Program-made: the position numbers and the translations under genes
Source: Mucilaginibacter sp.
Lineage (GTDB): Bacteria; Bacteroidota; Bacteroidia; Sphingobacteriales; Sphingobacteriaceae
NCBI GenBank assembly: GCA_028288025.1
Contig: JAQBOM010000019.1
Span: forward strand, 33,511 to 97,510
DNA: 64,000 nucleotides
Direction: 5' to 3'
Shown: positions 43,997 through 51,874 of the stretch, in pieces
How positions within the stretch are numbered: the first letter of the stretch is position 1
Layout of the letters: every line of letters begins with the position of its first letter
The notes under the pieces: model-generated
Told to the model about the DNA's origin: nothing
The model's input: only the letters and a program-made list of their open reading frames with translations
The model's database searches: none

Positions 43997-44284
43997 ATGA
44001 TTCCTGAAGAGATATTCAAGCGCAGGCGTAATCACAATAATACGCCCGAGTCGGTATTGCTTATCATCGCCAATTACATTGTTTTTTTTGCATCGCTTAC
44101 TTTATTTACCAGCCGCAATCATGTGAATTGGTTTTTTTGGGTGGTACTGGGCTGCCTTGCGCTCTACAATTTTTTTACTATACGCCGGAACCGCGAAGAG
44201 TATAACCGGGTTACCACGATCGCCTATTTAAGCAGCCTTGTTGTTTTGGTTGCGGTTTTTTTCATCTTCCGCGGCATGCCGTGA
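43997..44284 (+). CDS. small three-helix membrane protein
   Basis: This 95-residue protein is not recognised. It starts with a charged stretch (IPEEIFKRRRNHNN), then has three hydrophobic helices (about 19-38, 45-60 and 72-92) separated by the basic loop TIRRNREEYNR. The positive-inside rule puts its N-terminus in the cytoplasm. It is six bases after the DUF4834 gene and likely co-translated with it. A shared function is inferred from that spacing only. Confidence 0.78.
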   Translation: MIPEEIFKRRRNHNNTPESVLLIIANYIVFFASLTLFTSRNHVNWFFWVVLGCLALYNFFTIRRNREEYNRVTTIAYLSSLVVLVAVFFIFRGMP

Positions 44285-44414
44285 TGAATGTTTTCCCGCA
44301 CATTTAGTGTACTAATCCCCAGCGCTTTTATCTGCAAATTTTGTGTTATAAAATTTTGCTAAAAGTTGTATCTTGCGCCCTCTTTTTAACGATATAAAAT
44401 AAATATTCTACAAT

Positions 44415-46520
44415 ATGGGTGTAATGGGTTTTTTGCGGGAAAGGATGGGAAAAATTCTCGCATTTTTTATTGGGTTCGCGTTGCTTGCTTTTATTATTGG
44501 CGATTTTGCCAAGTCGGGCGGGTCAATGTTCAGGGATGACCGGAACGAATTGGGCGAGGTTAGCGGGGATAAGATCGCGTATGACGAGTTCACCAAAAAG
44601 GTTGACCAGAACAGCGCTCAATTTAAGCAGCAATCGGGTGGTAACTTAAGCCCGCAGATCACCACGTACGTACAGGAATCAACCTGGAATCAAATGGTGG
44701 CCCAGGCTGTTTTATCGAAGGAAGTTGATAAGTTAGGCTTGACAGTAAGTGATGATGAAACCAAATCAATGATAAGCGGCAGCAATCCAAACCCGCAGAT
44801 CGTACAGGCATTTGGCGATCCTAAAACCGGGCAATTAGACAGGGGGAAGCTGAACACGTTTTTAAACAACCTTGCTTCGTCGAAGGCTGATGATCCGTTG
44901 AGGCAGCAGTGGGCCGATTTTTTAACACAAATGATCCAGGCTAAAACGTCTGAAAAATATATTTCTTTGGTAACCAATGGCCTTTATGTTAACTCGCTTG
45001 AGGCTAAAGATGATTACGAAGCCAAAAACAAGCTGGCTAATTTTAAATATGTTACGCTTGACTATTCTTCGGTTCCCGATAATAAAATAACCATTACGGA
45101 TAATGATTACCAGGCTTATTACGATGAGCACAAGGCCGAATTCAAAACCCAGCAAGAGCTAAGGACTTTTGATTATGTTACTTTTAGCGCTGCGCCTTCA
45201 AAGGAAGACTCCGCCGCGATAAAAAAACAGGTTGAAAGATTGCGAGACAGTTTAAGAACGACTAAGAATGATTCTCTTTTTGTTCAATTGAACGCCGAAA
45301 CAAAAGCGCCGCTAACGTTCCAGCATAAGGGGCGCCTTGAGCCTAAGCTGGACTCCGTAATGCTTAATGCACCAAAAGGGTTTATTTACGGGCCATACAT
45401 ATCAAACGGAAGTTATAAAGTTGCCAAGCTGGTTGACGTAAGGGTTGAGCCTGATTCAGTAAAAGCACGTCATATACTGATAGACGATAAAACCATGGGC
45501 CTTGAAAAAGCGATTGCTAAGGCTGATTCTATCAAGAAACAAATTCAAGCGGGCAAGTCATTCACGGATATGGCCAATATGTTTTCAGTTGACAAAGGAT
45601 CGGCTGTAAAAGGCGGCGATCTGGGAACTTTTGGCCGCGGCGCCATGATACAGGCTTTTGACGACGCCGCATTCAGTGCTAAAAAAGGCGAGCTGGTAAT
45701 AGTTCCAAGCCAATTTGGTGTCCATTTGTTACAGGTTGAAGAGCAGAAAGGATCGTCGAAGGCTGTAAAAGTGGCTATCATTGATGTGCCGTTAAAAGCC
45801 AGCAGCGGTACGCAAACTACTGTTTACAGTAAAGCGCAAGGTTTTATCGGATCGCTTACAAAGGATAATTTCGATGCACAGGCAAATAAAGCCGGTTTGA
45901 AAAAGAAAACTGCTACTGATATCAATGGTGTGGCCGCTTCGGTTCCCGGTATTGATAATGCCCGCGAAATTGTTCGGTGGGCGTATACAGCTCAACCAGG
46001 CGATTTTTCGGATAAAGTTTATATCGTGGCCGATCAATATATCATCGCACACCTGGTGCAAATTAAGCCAAAAGGCATTGTGCCTTTGGAAGCAGTTAAG
46101 AAACAAATAGAGCCGATGGTTAAAAACCAGGTAAAAGCCAAATTATTGTCGGCGAAACTACAGGCTGCGTTAAGCGGGGCATCTTCGATTGACCAGGTAG
46201 CTCAAAAAGCAGCAGCGAAAGTTTTACCAGTACAAAATATGGTGTTCGCTAACCCTGTAATTCCGGGTTCATCAGCGGAGTATAAATTGATAGGAACCGT
46301 GTTCGGCTCGCAACCAAATAAGTTATCAAAACCGGTTGAAGGACAGTCGGGTGTATATGTATTCGTTTTAGACGGCTTTACAAACCCGGCACCGCTTACC
46401 AATGCTGTAAGAGAGCGCCAGCAAATTGGCCAGGCATTGCTGCAACGGGCTGATTCGCAGATATTTGATGCGCTTAAGGAAAAGGCCGACGTAAAGGATT
46501 ATAGGGCGAAATTTTTATAA
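44415..46520 (+). CDS. PpiD-like peptidyl-prolyl isomerase
   Basis: This 701-residue periplasmic folding factor is anchored by one N-terminal helix (about 11-30, GKILAFFIGFALLAFIIGDF). A SurA_N-type chaperone region follows (about 40-250). One parvulin domain lies at about 345-450, with VKARHILIDD, FTDMANMFSVDKGSAVKGGDLGTF and VPSQFGVHLLQVEE. A further helical part follows to the end. It assists outer-membrane protein folding after Sec export and is likely important for the many barrel and T9SS proteins here. I see no terminator after it. Confidence 0.93.
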   Translation: MGVMGFLRERMGKILAFFIGFALLAFIIGDFAKSGGSMFRDDRNELGEVSGDKIAYDEFTKKVDQNSAQFKQQSGGNLSPQITTYVQESTWNQMVAQAVLSKEVDKLGLTVSDDETKSMISGSNPNPQIVQAFGDPKTGQLDRGKLNTFLNNLASSKADDPLRQQWADFLTQMIQAKTSEKYISLVTNGLYVNSLEAKDDYEAKNKLANFKYVTLDYSSVPDNKITITDNDYQAYYDEHKAEFKTQQELRTFDYVTFSAAPSKEDSAAIKKQVERLRDSLRTTKNDSLFVQLNAETKAPLTFQHKGRLEPKLDSVMLNAPKGFIYGPYISNGSYKVAKLVDVRVEPDSVKARHILIDDKTMGLEKAIAKADSIKKQIQAGKSFTDMANMFSVDKGSAVKGGDLGTFGRGAMIQAFDDAAFSAKKGELVIVPSQFGVHLLQVEEQKGSSKAVKVAIIDVPLKASSGTQTTVYSKAQGFIGSLTKDNFDAQANKAGLKKKTATDINGVAASVPGIDNAREIVRWAYTAQPGDFSDKVYIVADQYIIAHLVQIKPKGIVPLEAVKKQIEPMVKNQVKAKLLSAKLQAALSGASSIDQVAQKAAAKVLPVQNMVFANPVIPGSSAEYKLIGTVFGSQPNKLSKPVEGQSGVYVFVLDGFTNPAPLTNAVRERQQIGQALLQRADSQIFDALKEKADVKDYRAKFL

Positions 46521-46619
46521 CAACGTCTTAGGGCTGCCATTTAAAAGTAAAAAAACATAAATCGCCAGCTTAACAGATACCGGAACGAGCTCAGAAGTCT
46601 GTATTAACGAAATTTAAAG

Positions 46620-46666
46620 TAATTTTGTATCGGGGAACAACATCATGTCGTTCCCGGATTTTTTTT
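46620..46666 (+). promoter_or_regulatory. promoter and attenuator-like hairpin before DUF2480 gene
   Basis: A -7 box TAATTTTG (46620-46627) is followed by a hairpin with GGGAAC (46633-46638) pairing GTTCCC (46650-46655), possibly extended by AC/GT inside. A run of T from 46659 to 46666 then comes directly before the gene's ATG at 46671. This has the form of a terminator inside the leader, so the gene may be controlled by attenuation. Confidence 0.5.
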
Positions 46667-46670
46667 GCAA

Positions 46671-47186
46671 ATGGAAATACAGGAAAATATAGTCAATAAG
46701 GTAGCGCAAAGTGGCTTGGTCACTTTGGACCCCGCTTCTTTTTATCCTGCCGGAGACCGTGTTGTTTATGATATAGCAGCCAATCTGTTCCAGGGACTGA
46801 TCTTACGTGAGAAGGATTTCAGGGAATTTGTGAAAACGCACGATTGGTCGCAATACCAGGGAAAAAACGTAGCGGTTACCTGCTCTGCCGATGCCATTGT
46901 GCCCGCCTGGGCCTATATGCTGCTGGCAAACAAGCTGGCGCCATATGCCGCCGAAGTGGTTTTCGGTAACGAGGATGTGCTTGAAACCGTATTGTTTATA
47001 AAGAACATCAACAATATGGATATTGAAGAATATCGCGACCAGCGTATTGTTATAAAAGGCTGCGGAGAAGTTCCTGTGCCGGTTTCGGCTTATGTGGAGT
47101 TAACAAAAAAACTTACCCCTGTTGTTAAAAGCCTGATGTTTGGTGAGCCATGCTCTACAGTACCTATTTATAAAAAGAGAGATTGA
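46671..47186 (+). CDS. DUF2480 family protein
   Basis: This 171-residue cytoplasmic protein starts at the ATG at 46671 (MEIQENIVNKV); a TTG two codons earlier is less likely. It matches the Bacteroidota DUF2480 family throughout: LVTLDPASFYPAGDRVVYD, NLFQGLILREKDFREFVKTHDW, VTCSADAIVPAWAYMLLANK, and VIKGCGEVPVPVSAYVELT with a conserved Cys. Function is unknown; the conserved cysteines and acidic residues suggest metal binding. In many genomes of this phylum it lies near iron-sulfur assembly genes, but none are seen here. Confidence 0.88.
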   Translation: MEIQENIVNKVAQSGLVTLDPASFYPAGDRVVYDIAANLFQGLILREKDFREFVKTHDWSQYQGKNVAVTCSADAIVPAWAYMLLANKLAPYAAEVVFGNEDVLETVLFIKNINNMDIEEYRDQRIVIKGCGEVPVPVSAYVELTKKLTPVVKSLMFGEPCSTVPIYKKRD

Positions 47187-47222
47187 GTTTAAGTCTTGAG
47201 CTTTCAGTCCTAAGTCGAAAGT
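47185..47222. repeat. AAGTCTTGAG word repeat
   Basis: The region after the DUF2480 stop has TTTAAGTCTTGAGC, CAGTCCTAAGTCG and AAAGTTTGGG. Near the next gene, CTTGAACTTAAGAC (about 47328-47341) is an inverted relative, so the gap carries two opposed arms. Confidence 0.45.
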
Positions 47223-47357
47223 TTGGGCTGGTAAAATAAATCGTTATTTCTGCGTTATAAACAAACGAAACCAATTGTAACGAACTTGCTGGTCAGTGCG
47301 TATTAAAACAAACACCAGCATTGTTGCTTGAACTTAAGACTATAATCTCCTGAATAA

Positions 47358-48137
47358 ATGATAAAACAGGTTTTTCTCGTAATCTTACTAATAGGTACCT
47401 CTTTCAATTCTTTTAGCCAGGAGACATTAAAAGCAGGGGAACCAGTATTTAAACCCGGCGAAAAATTAAACTATTCATTAAAATACGGATTTTTTACCGC
47501 CGCTACTGCAAACCTGCGTGTAGAAGAAACGGACAAAGTTTTTGAAGGGCATCCTGCCTATCATATAGTTGTCGACGCCAAAACTGCGGGCGCGTTCGAT
47601 GTTTTCTACAAAGTGCGTAACCGGTACGAAACATTTGTCGATCAAAATACACTTTTACCATACTATTACGCTGAAAACCGCAAGGAAGCCAGCTACAAAC
47701 ATAAAGATAATGTGACTTTCGACCGCGAGAACAATAGAATTACGGCTGCTAAAGGCGTTTACCCGTTCAAAGGGAAGGTATTCGACTTCCTGTCTGCTTA
47801 TTACTTTTCCCGGGGGATAGACATTTCGCACATCCACATAGGTGAAAGGTTTGATTTGCAATACTTTTTAGAAGATGGCGTGCATACATTGAGTATTACT
47901 TATGTTGGTAAAGAAGTTGTTGATTCTGATATCGGAAAGTTTAACTGTTTGAAGTTTAATCCTACGATAATTCCGGGTCGGGTTTTCAGAAAGGATAGTA
48001 AGTTGTACCTTTGGATCACGGATGACAACAACAGGATCCCTGTAAAGGCCCATGTTGAACTGATAGTAGGCAGCCTGTCGATGGAAATCACTGGCGCCAA
48101 TAATCTTAAATACCCATTAAATTCTGTAAGTAAATAA
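47358..48137 (+). CDS. DUF3108 family exported protein
   Basis: This 259-residue protein has a signal peptide (MIKQVFLVILLIGTSFNSFSQ, cut near residue 21). The DUF3108 beta-rich fold follows, with KPGEKLNYSLKYGFFTAATANLRVEE, FYKVRNRYETFVDQNTLLPYY and YLWITDDNNRIPVKAHVELIVGSL. It is predicted to be periplasmic or outer-membrane associated. No reaction is known for the family; some members lie near lipid or LPS genes. The DUF3109 gene starts two bases after its stop, so the two are translated together. Confidence 0.88.
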   Translation: MIKQVFLVILLIGTSFNSFSQETLKAGEPVFKPGEKLNYSLKYGFFTAATANLRVEETDKVFEGHPAYHIVVDAKTAGAFDVFYKVRNRYETFVDQNTLLPYYYAENRKEASYKHKDNVTFDRENNRITAAKGVYPFKGKVFDFLSAYYFSRGIDISHIHIGERFDLQYFLEDGVHTLSITYVGKEVVDSDIGKFNCLKFNPTIIPGRVFRKDSKLYLWITDDNNRIPVKAHVELIVGSLSMEITGANNLKYPLNSVSK

Positions 48138-48139
48138 TA

Positions 48140-48703
48140 ATGATCGAGGTTGGGAATGTTTTGCTGCACGAGGATGTGGTAACTGAGAATTTTGTTTGTA
48201 ATTTAAATAAGTGTAAGGGCGCCTGCTGCCTTGAAGGCGATTCCGGCGCGCCGCTGGACGCTAACGAATTGGATATCCTGGATGAAATATATCCGAAAGT
48301 AAAACCTTTTATGACTGCCAAAGGCATCAGCACTATTGAAAAGGTGGGCACGTATGTTAAAGACTTTGAAGGCGATTATACTACCCCTTGTGTTGATATA
48401 AATAAAGAGTGCGCTTATGTGATATGGGAAAATGGCATCACTAAATGCGCTATTGAAAAGGCCTACGAAACCGGCGCGATAAACTGGAAGAAACCGATCA
48501 GTTGTCATCTATATCCAATCCGGATAACCAAATATCCTGAATTTGATGTGCTGAATTACGACCGCTGGAGCATTTGCAGCCCGGCGTGCTCATTCGGCAC
48601 CGAACTCAAAGTGCATGTGCACGAATTTTTAAAAGCCCCTTTAATCCGCAAGTACGGCGAAGAATGGTACCAGGAATTGGAAGAGCGGTTAGCCGGGATC
48701 TGA
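48140..48703 (+). CDS. DUF3109 family cysteine-rich protein
   Basis: This 187-residue cytoplasmic protein has many cysteines, including the FVCNLNKCKGACCLEGDSGAPL motif (about 16-37), TPCVDI, ECAYV, TKCAIE, ISCHLYPIRI and SICSPAC. The pattern resembles YkgJ-type proteins that bind zinc or an iron-sulfur cluster, and it fits DUF3109. Function is unknown. Its tight coupling to the exported DUF3108 protein is notable because the two would work in different compartments. Confidence 0.88.
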   Translation: MIEVGNVLLHEDVVTENFVCNLNKCKGACCLEGDSGAPLDANELDILDEIYPKVKPFMTAKGISTIEKVGTYVKDFEGDYTTPCVDINKECAYVIWENGITKCAIEKAYETGAINWKKPISCHLYPIRITKYPEFDVLNYDRWSICSPACSFGTELKVHVHEFLKAPLIRKYGEEWYQELEERLAGI

Positions 48704-48737
48704 TCAGGACAAATATCTGTGAGATTTAATTAATTGT

Positions 48738-48785
48738 ACCAGGTGTGTTCAGGTGTACCAGGTGTAACCACCTGTACCAGGTGGT
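48738..48785. repeat. CAGGTG array with 9-10 base period
   Basis: CAGGTG occurs at 48740, 48750, 48759 and 48778, and its inverse CACCTG at 48769, so spacing is 10, 9, 10 and 9 bases. The inverse copy pairs with either neighbour. The array lies between convergent genes, and the unit is too short for CRISPR. Confidence 0.65.
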
Positions 48786-48877
48786 ACAGTGCATCAGATG
48801 TGTCTCCGGTACAAATGATACACCGATATAACGCAATAATTCTCAACTAAACGATATTGAATCACCTATTGATTATA

Positions 48878-49996
48878 TCAATCGTAACTATGCCTTTCAA
48901 GATCATAATCCGATTGCGCTGAGATTATCTTTTTGTGCTTATCAATCTCCGTATCCACATGGTGATCGTATACACCATCTGTCACCTGTATATTACGCTC
49001 TTTATCCCTATTAGCATAATGTTCGTCGGCCTCAGATATTTTAGATACAGCCACGTCGTATGGGCCTTTCGGCGACATCAGTTTTACGAAAACCGGTAAA
49101 CATTCAAACAAAATAAAAAGGTAGCTGATAAACGACTCGGCCAGATAGGTGTCCAGGTCGCGGGTTCCATTTTCGTTGTACGAGAGCTGGCCCAGCGCCC
49201 AGTTACGGTCCGAGAAACCGGCCACGTTCGACAGGCTGTCTAACTGGTGCTCGCTAAACAGACGGATATTGTTCAAACCTTCATAATCTTTACGGGCGCT
49301 AAGGTATTGCTCCATTTTAGCCTCGTTATCCGTAACGGTTTTTAGCCGGTCCTGCTTTTCCTGCAAAACAGTTTGTTTTTGCTTGGCGTAGGTGCCATAA
49401 CCCACTATGCCCGAAGTCTGGTTGGTTTTATCGCCAAAAACTTCCTGGTTGAGCTGGAAACGGGAACGGTTGATATCTTTTTCCAGCGAATCTTTTTCCT
49501 TTTTCAGATCGGTGTTTTTACCCAGCTCCATGGCGTACTTCTGCATGTAGGTCTTTTGCAGGGTATCTATTTTGCGGTGCTGGCCTTTAAGATAGGCTGT
49601 TTTTAATTTCTGGCGAATTTCCTTATCAAATATTTTTAGCTCCAGTGGCCGAGAGATAACGATACCGATCATTATCGCCAATAAGATACGCGGCGATGCC
49701 TGTAATATCTGTTGGTTGGTAGTTCCTTGCTTATCAATGCTCGACACAATATAACGGTCCATGTTAAAAATGGCCGTTCCCCATATCAGTCCGAATAAAA
49801 TAGCGAAGCCTACCGCGAAGGCGCTGCCGTTAAAAACAAAATACATGGCGTAACCGCCCGATAAACTTGCAAATAATGCCGTGAAAAATATAGTTGCCCC
49901 TATACCAACATACTTATTATGTTCAAGCGGGTATTTTTTTAGTGTGCCAATATGGGCTCCCGAACAGAACCAAAAAAAGCGGGTGATTTTCTTCAT
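48878..49996 (-). CDS. DUF4407 membrane protein
   Basis: This 372-residue inner-membrane protein has three N-terminal helices (about 30-50, 55-78 and 98-120). A long charged cytoplasmic or periplasmic coiled-coil region (about 125-265, rich in K, E and Q) precedes a fourth helix (about 290-315, SFISYLFILFECLPVFVKLM). A polar tail ends in DHHVDTEIDKHKKIISAQSD. The pattern is DUF4407. Function is unknown; the design recalls membrane proteins that hold a coiled-coil stalk. It stands alone on the minus strand. Confidence 0.88.
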   Translation of the reverse strand: MKKITRFFWFCSGAHIGTLKKYPLEHNKYVGIGATIFFTALFASLSGGYAMYFVFNGSAFAVGFAILFGLIWGTAIFNMDRYIVSSIDKQGTTNQQILQASPRILLAIMIGIVISRPLELKIFDKEIRQKLKTAYLKGQHRKIDTLQKTYMQKYAMELGKNTDLKKEKDSLEKDINRSRFQLNQEVFGDKTNQTSGIVGYGTYAKQKQTVLQEKQDRLKTVTDNEAKMEQYLSARKDYEGLNNIRLFSEHQLDSLSNVAGFSDRNWALGQLSYNENGTRDLDTYLAESFISYLFILFECLPVFVKLMSPKGPYDVAVSKISEADEHYANRDKERNIQVTDGVYDHHVDTEIDKHKKIISAQSDYDLERHSYD

Positions 49997-50055
49997 TAAG
50001 GGTAATATTCAATATAAACTAAAGACACGCTTGCTCATCAACGTCACCTTTTTAT

Positions 50056-50083
50056 CCCTCTTTCCAGCCCGCCGGCGAGAGGG
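50056..50083. repeat. CCCTCT/AGAGGG hairpin repeat
   Basis: CCCTCT (50056-50061) pairs with AGAGGG (50078-50083), with a GCCGGC palindrome in the loop (50071-50076). It resembles common dispersed intergenic hairpins. The 235-base gap otherwise holds only the rhodanese promoter. Confidence 0.45.
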
Positions 50084-50206
50084 TGATCGGGCGAAGGCAC
50101 GACCGCATGAGTAAACTCTGCGATTTGCAAACAATACAAACATATATAAAACGCGCTTAGGGATTGAATGTTACAAAAGATATACTTAAATATTTGAGCA
50201 GAAAAT

Positions 50207-50214
50207 TACCTTTG
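50207..50214 (+). promoter_or_regulatory. -7 box for the rhodanese operon
   Basis: TACCTTTG is a full match to TAnnTTTG, 18 bases before the ATG at 50233. No -33 element is seen at the right distance. Confidence 0.5.
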
Positions 50215-50232
50215 GGGATAATTTAAGAAAAG

Positions 50233-50547
50233 ATGAAAGAAATAAGCGTACAGGAACTGAAAGAAAAGCAGGACAAAGGCGAGGATTTTCAATTGATAGA
50301 TGTAAGGGAAGATTTTGAATATGAGATGTCGAACCTTGGCGGTGAACTTATACCCCTTGGCGGGATATTGATCGAAGCGGATAAGGTCGATAAAACCAAA
50401 CCGGTGGTGGTAATGTGCCGCAGCGGCAAGCGCAGCGCGGCGGCTATCATGCAGCTGGAACAGTTGGGCTTTACCAATTTGTATAATCTTCAGGGCGGCA
50501 TTTTAGCCTGGGCCGACGAGATTGACCCAACTATTAATGTATATTAG
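50233..50547 (+). CDS. rhodanese-like domain protein
   Basis: This is a 104-residue single rhodanese domain. The N-terminus has FQLIDVREDFEYEMSNLGGELIPLG, and the active-site loop is VVMCRSGKRSAAAIMQLEQLG (Cys at about 61), with the persulfide-carrying cysteine in a CRSGKR loop. It ends with LQGGILAWADEIDP. It is a cytoplasmic sulfur carrier or transferase; the acceptor is unknown. It leads an apparent three-gene operon with a small membrane protein (3-base gap) and an SPFH protein (12-base gap). Confidence 0.93.
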   Translation: MKEISVQELKEKQDKGEDFQLIDVREDFEYEMSNLGGELIPLGGILIEADKVDKTKPVVVMCRSGKRSAAAIMQLEQLGFTNLYNLQGGILAWADEIDPTINVY

Positions 50548-50550
50548 GCG

Positions 50551-50742
50551 ATGTGGAAAAAAGGATTACTCAATGTTTTATATAATATCTGCATTTTTTT
50601 ATGCTTTATTGCTGCTTACCAGTATGGTATCATTCAAAAGCAATACGCATATATCTTTGGTGCTGTCGTATTTATAGTTATATTTATCATTCTCAAGATC
50701 AGACTTCTTAAAGAAATAAAGAACGCTCAAAAAAAACCTTAA
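50551..50742 (+). CDS. 63-residue two-helix membrane protein
   Basis: This short protein has two membrane helices (about 5-24, LLNVLYNICIFLCFIAAYQYG, and 31-48, YIFGAVVFIVIFIILKI) and a basic tail (RLLKEIKNAQKKP). It resembles a small Sphingobacteriaceae family I believe is DUF6358, but I am not certain. Its place between the rhodanese and SPFH genes with very short gaps suggests a complex or shared regulation. Confidence 0.75.
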   Translation: MWKKGLLNVLYNICIFLCFIAAYQYGIIQKQYAYIFGAVVFIVIFIILKIRLLKEIKNAQKKP

Positions 50743-50754
50743 TCTTATCACACT

Positions 50755-51660
50755 ATGCTTATTGCAATTTTAGGGATCATTATACTCGTTGTGGGTACAG
50801 TGCTCAAACACTCGCCCGAACCCGGCAACCGGCTGGCTCGCACCATCAGTACCGTTGGACTGGTTGTTGTTATTTTAGGAATACTCCTTTCGACGATAAA
50901 AATTATTGACCCTGGTAAAGTTGGCGTGCAGGTGCTTTTTGGTAAAGTGCAGGATAATGTGCTTGAAAGTGGCTTGCATGTGATCAATCCGCTGGTTCAG
51001 GTTACTACCTTCAGCATTCAAACTGAAAACTATACCATGAGTGCTAAGGATAGCGAAGGAGCCATTCAGGGAGACGATGCCATTCGCGTCCTTTCATCCG
51101 ACGGGTTGGAGGTTACGATTGATCTTTCGGTATTGTACCGTATGAACCCCGAAAAAGCGCCTTTTATACTCCAAAATATAGGTACCAATTACGAAGACAA
51201 GATCGTGCGCCCGGTTACCCGGACAGCGATACGTGATAACGCTGTTAATTACCAGGCTGTTGATCTTTATTCTACAAAAAGACAGGAATTCCAGGCTAAA
51301 ATTAACCAAACCATTACCCAAAATTTTGCAAAGAACGGCCTCGATGTACAGCAGATATTGGTACGGAATATATCGTTGCCCGCATCAGTGAAGGCCAGCA
51401 TTGAATCAAAAATAAACGCTGAGCAGGATGCGCAGAAAATGCAGTTTGTGCTACAGAAGGAGCGCCAGGAAGCCGACCGTAAAAGGGTAGAGGCCCAGGG
51501 TATTGCTGATTACCAGAAGATACTTTCAACCGGGTTGTCGGACAAACAATTGCAATACGAAACCATTAAAGCGCAAAAAGAAATAGCTTTATCACCTAAT
51601 ACCAAAATAATTATAATGGGGGCCAATAAAGGCAACCCGATTATGCTGAGTGATAAGTAG
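50755..51660 (+). CDS. prohibitin/SPFH family membrane protein
   Basis: This 301-residue protein has two N-terminal hydrophobic segments (2-18 and about 32-49). The SPFH/band-7 domain (about 50-225) carries IIDPGKVGVQVLFGKVQDNVLESGLHVINPLVQV and VRPVTRTAIRDNAV. A coiled-coil region (about 215-265, SIESKINAEQDAQKMQFVLQKERQEADRKR given in part) precedes a short tail (IIIMGANKGNPIMLSDK). Prohibitins form membrane rings that scaffold proteases and lipids. Partners are unknown here; the small membrane protein upstream is a candidate. Confidence 0.93.
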   Translation: MLIAILGIIILVVGTVLKHSPEPGNRLARTISTVGLVVVILGILLSTIKIIDPGKVGVQVLFGKVQDNVLESGLHVINPLVQVTTFSIQTENYTMSAKDSEGAIQGDDAIRVLSSDGLEVTIDLSVLYRMNPEKAPFILQNIGTNYEDKIVRPVTRTAIRDNAVNYQAVDLYSTKRQEFQAKINQTITQNFAKNGLDVQQILVRNISLPASVKASIESKINAEQDAQKMQFVLQKERQEADRKRVEAQGIADYQKILSTGLSDKQLQYETIKAQKEIALSPNTKIIIMGANKGNPIMLSDK

Positions 51661-51698
51661 CACGAATTTTTCGAATTAAGGCGAATTTCACGAATTTT
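51661..51698. repeat. CACGAATTT word repeat
   Basis: Tandem variants CACGAATTTTTCGAATTAAGG, GCGAATTTCACGAATTTTCA begin immediately after the SPFH stop codon. They belong to the same family as 25793-25835 and 52760-52860. Confidence 0.65.
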
Positions 51699-51733
51699 CA
51701 CCGGACTTTATTGCCAGCGTCATGGCCAGGAAC

Positions 51734-51762
51734 GGCTGTCCCGAATTTATTTCGGGACAGCC
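51734..51762. repeat. 12-bp hairpin GGCTGTCCCGAA
   Basis: The arms 51734-51745 and 51751-51762 are perfectly complementary around a five-base loop. A close copy of the core lies at 30605-30626, so this is a dispersed hairpin. No T-run follows. Confidence 0.6.
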
Positions 51763-51817
51763 ATCTCTACATATGCCGGTCAGGAACCCGTGTTTAGTTT
51801 CGAAACGTAGTACCGCA

Positions 51818-51850
51818 AGATTTGACAACTTTCCGAAAGTTGTCAAATCT
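51818..51850. terminator. 15-bp hairpin, likely bidirectional terminator
   Basis: AGATTTGACAACTTT (51818-51832) pairs exactly with 51836-51850 around a three-base loop and is followed by CTTTT. It lies between the convergent SPFH and DUF1080 genes and probably ends one or both transcripts. Confidence 0.6.
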
Positions 51851-51874
51851 CTTTTAACCAAGTAATATTTATTG

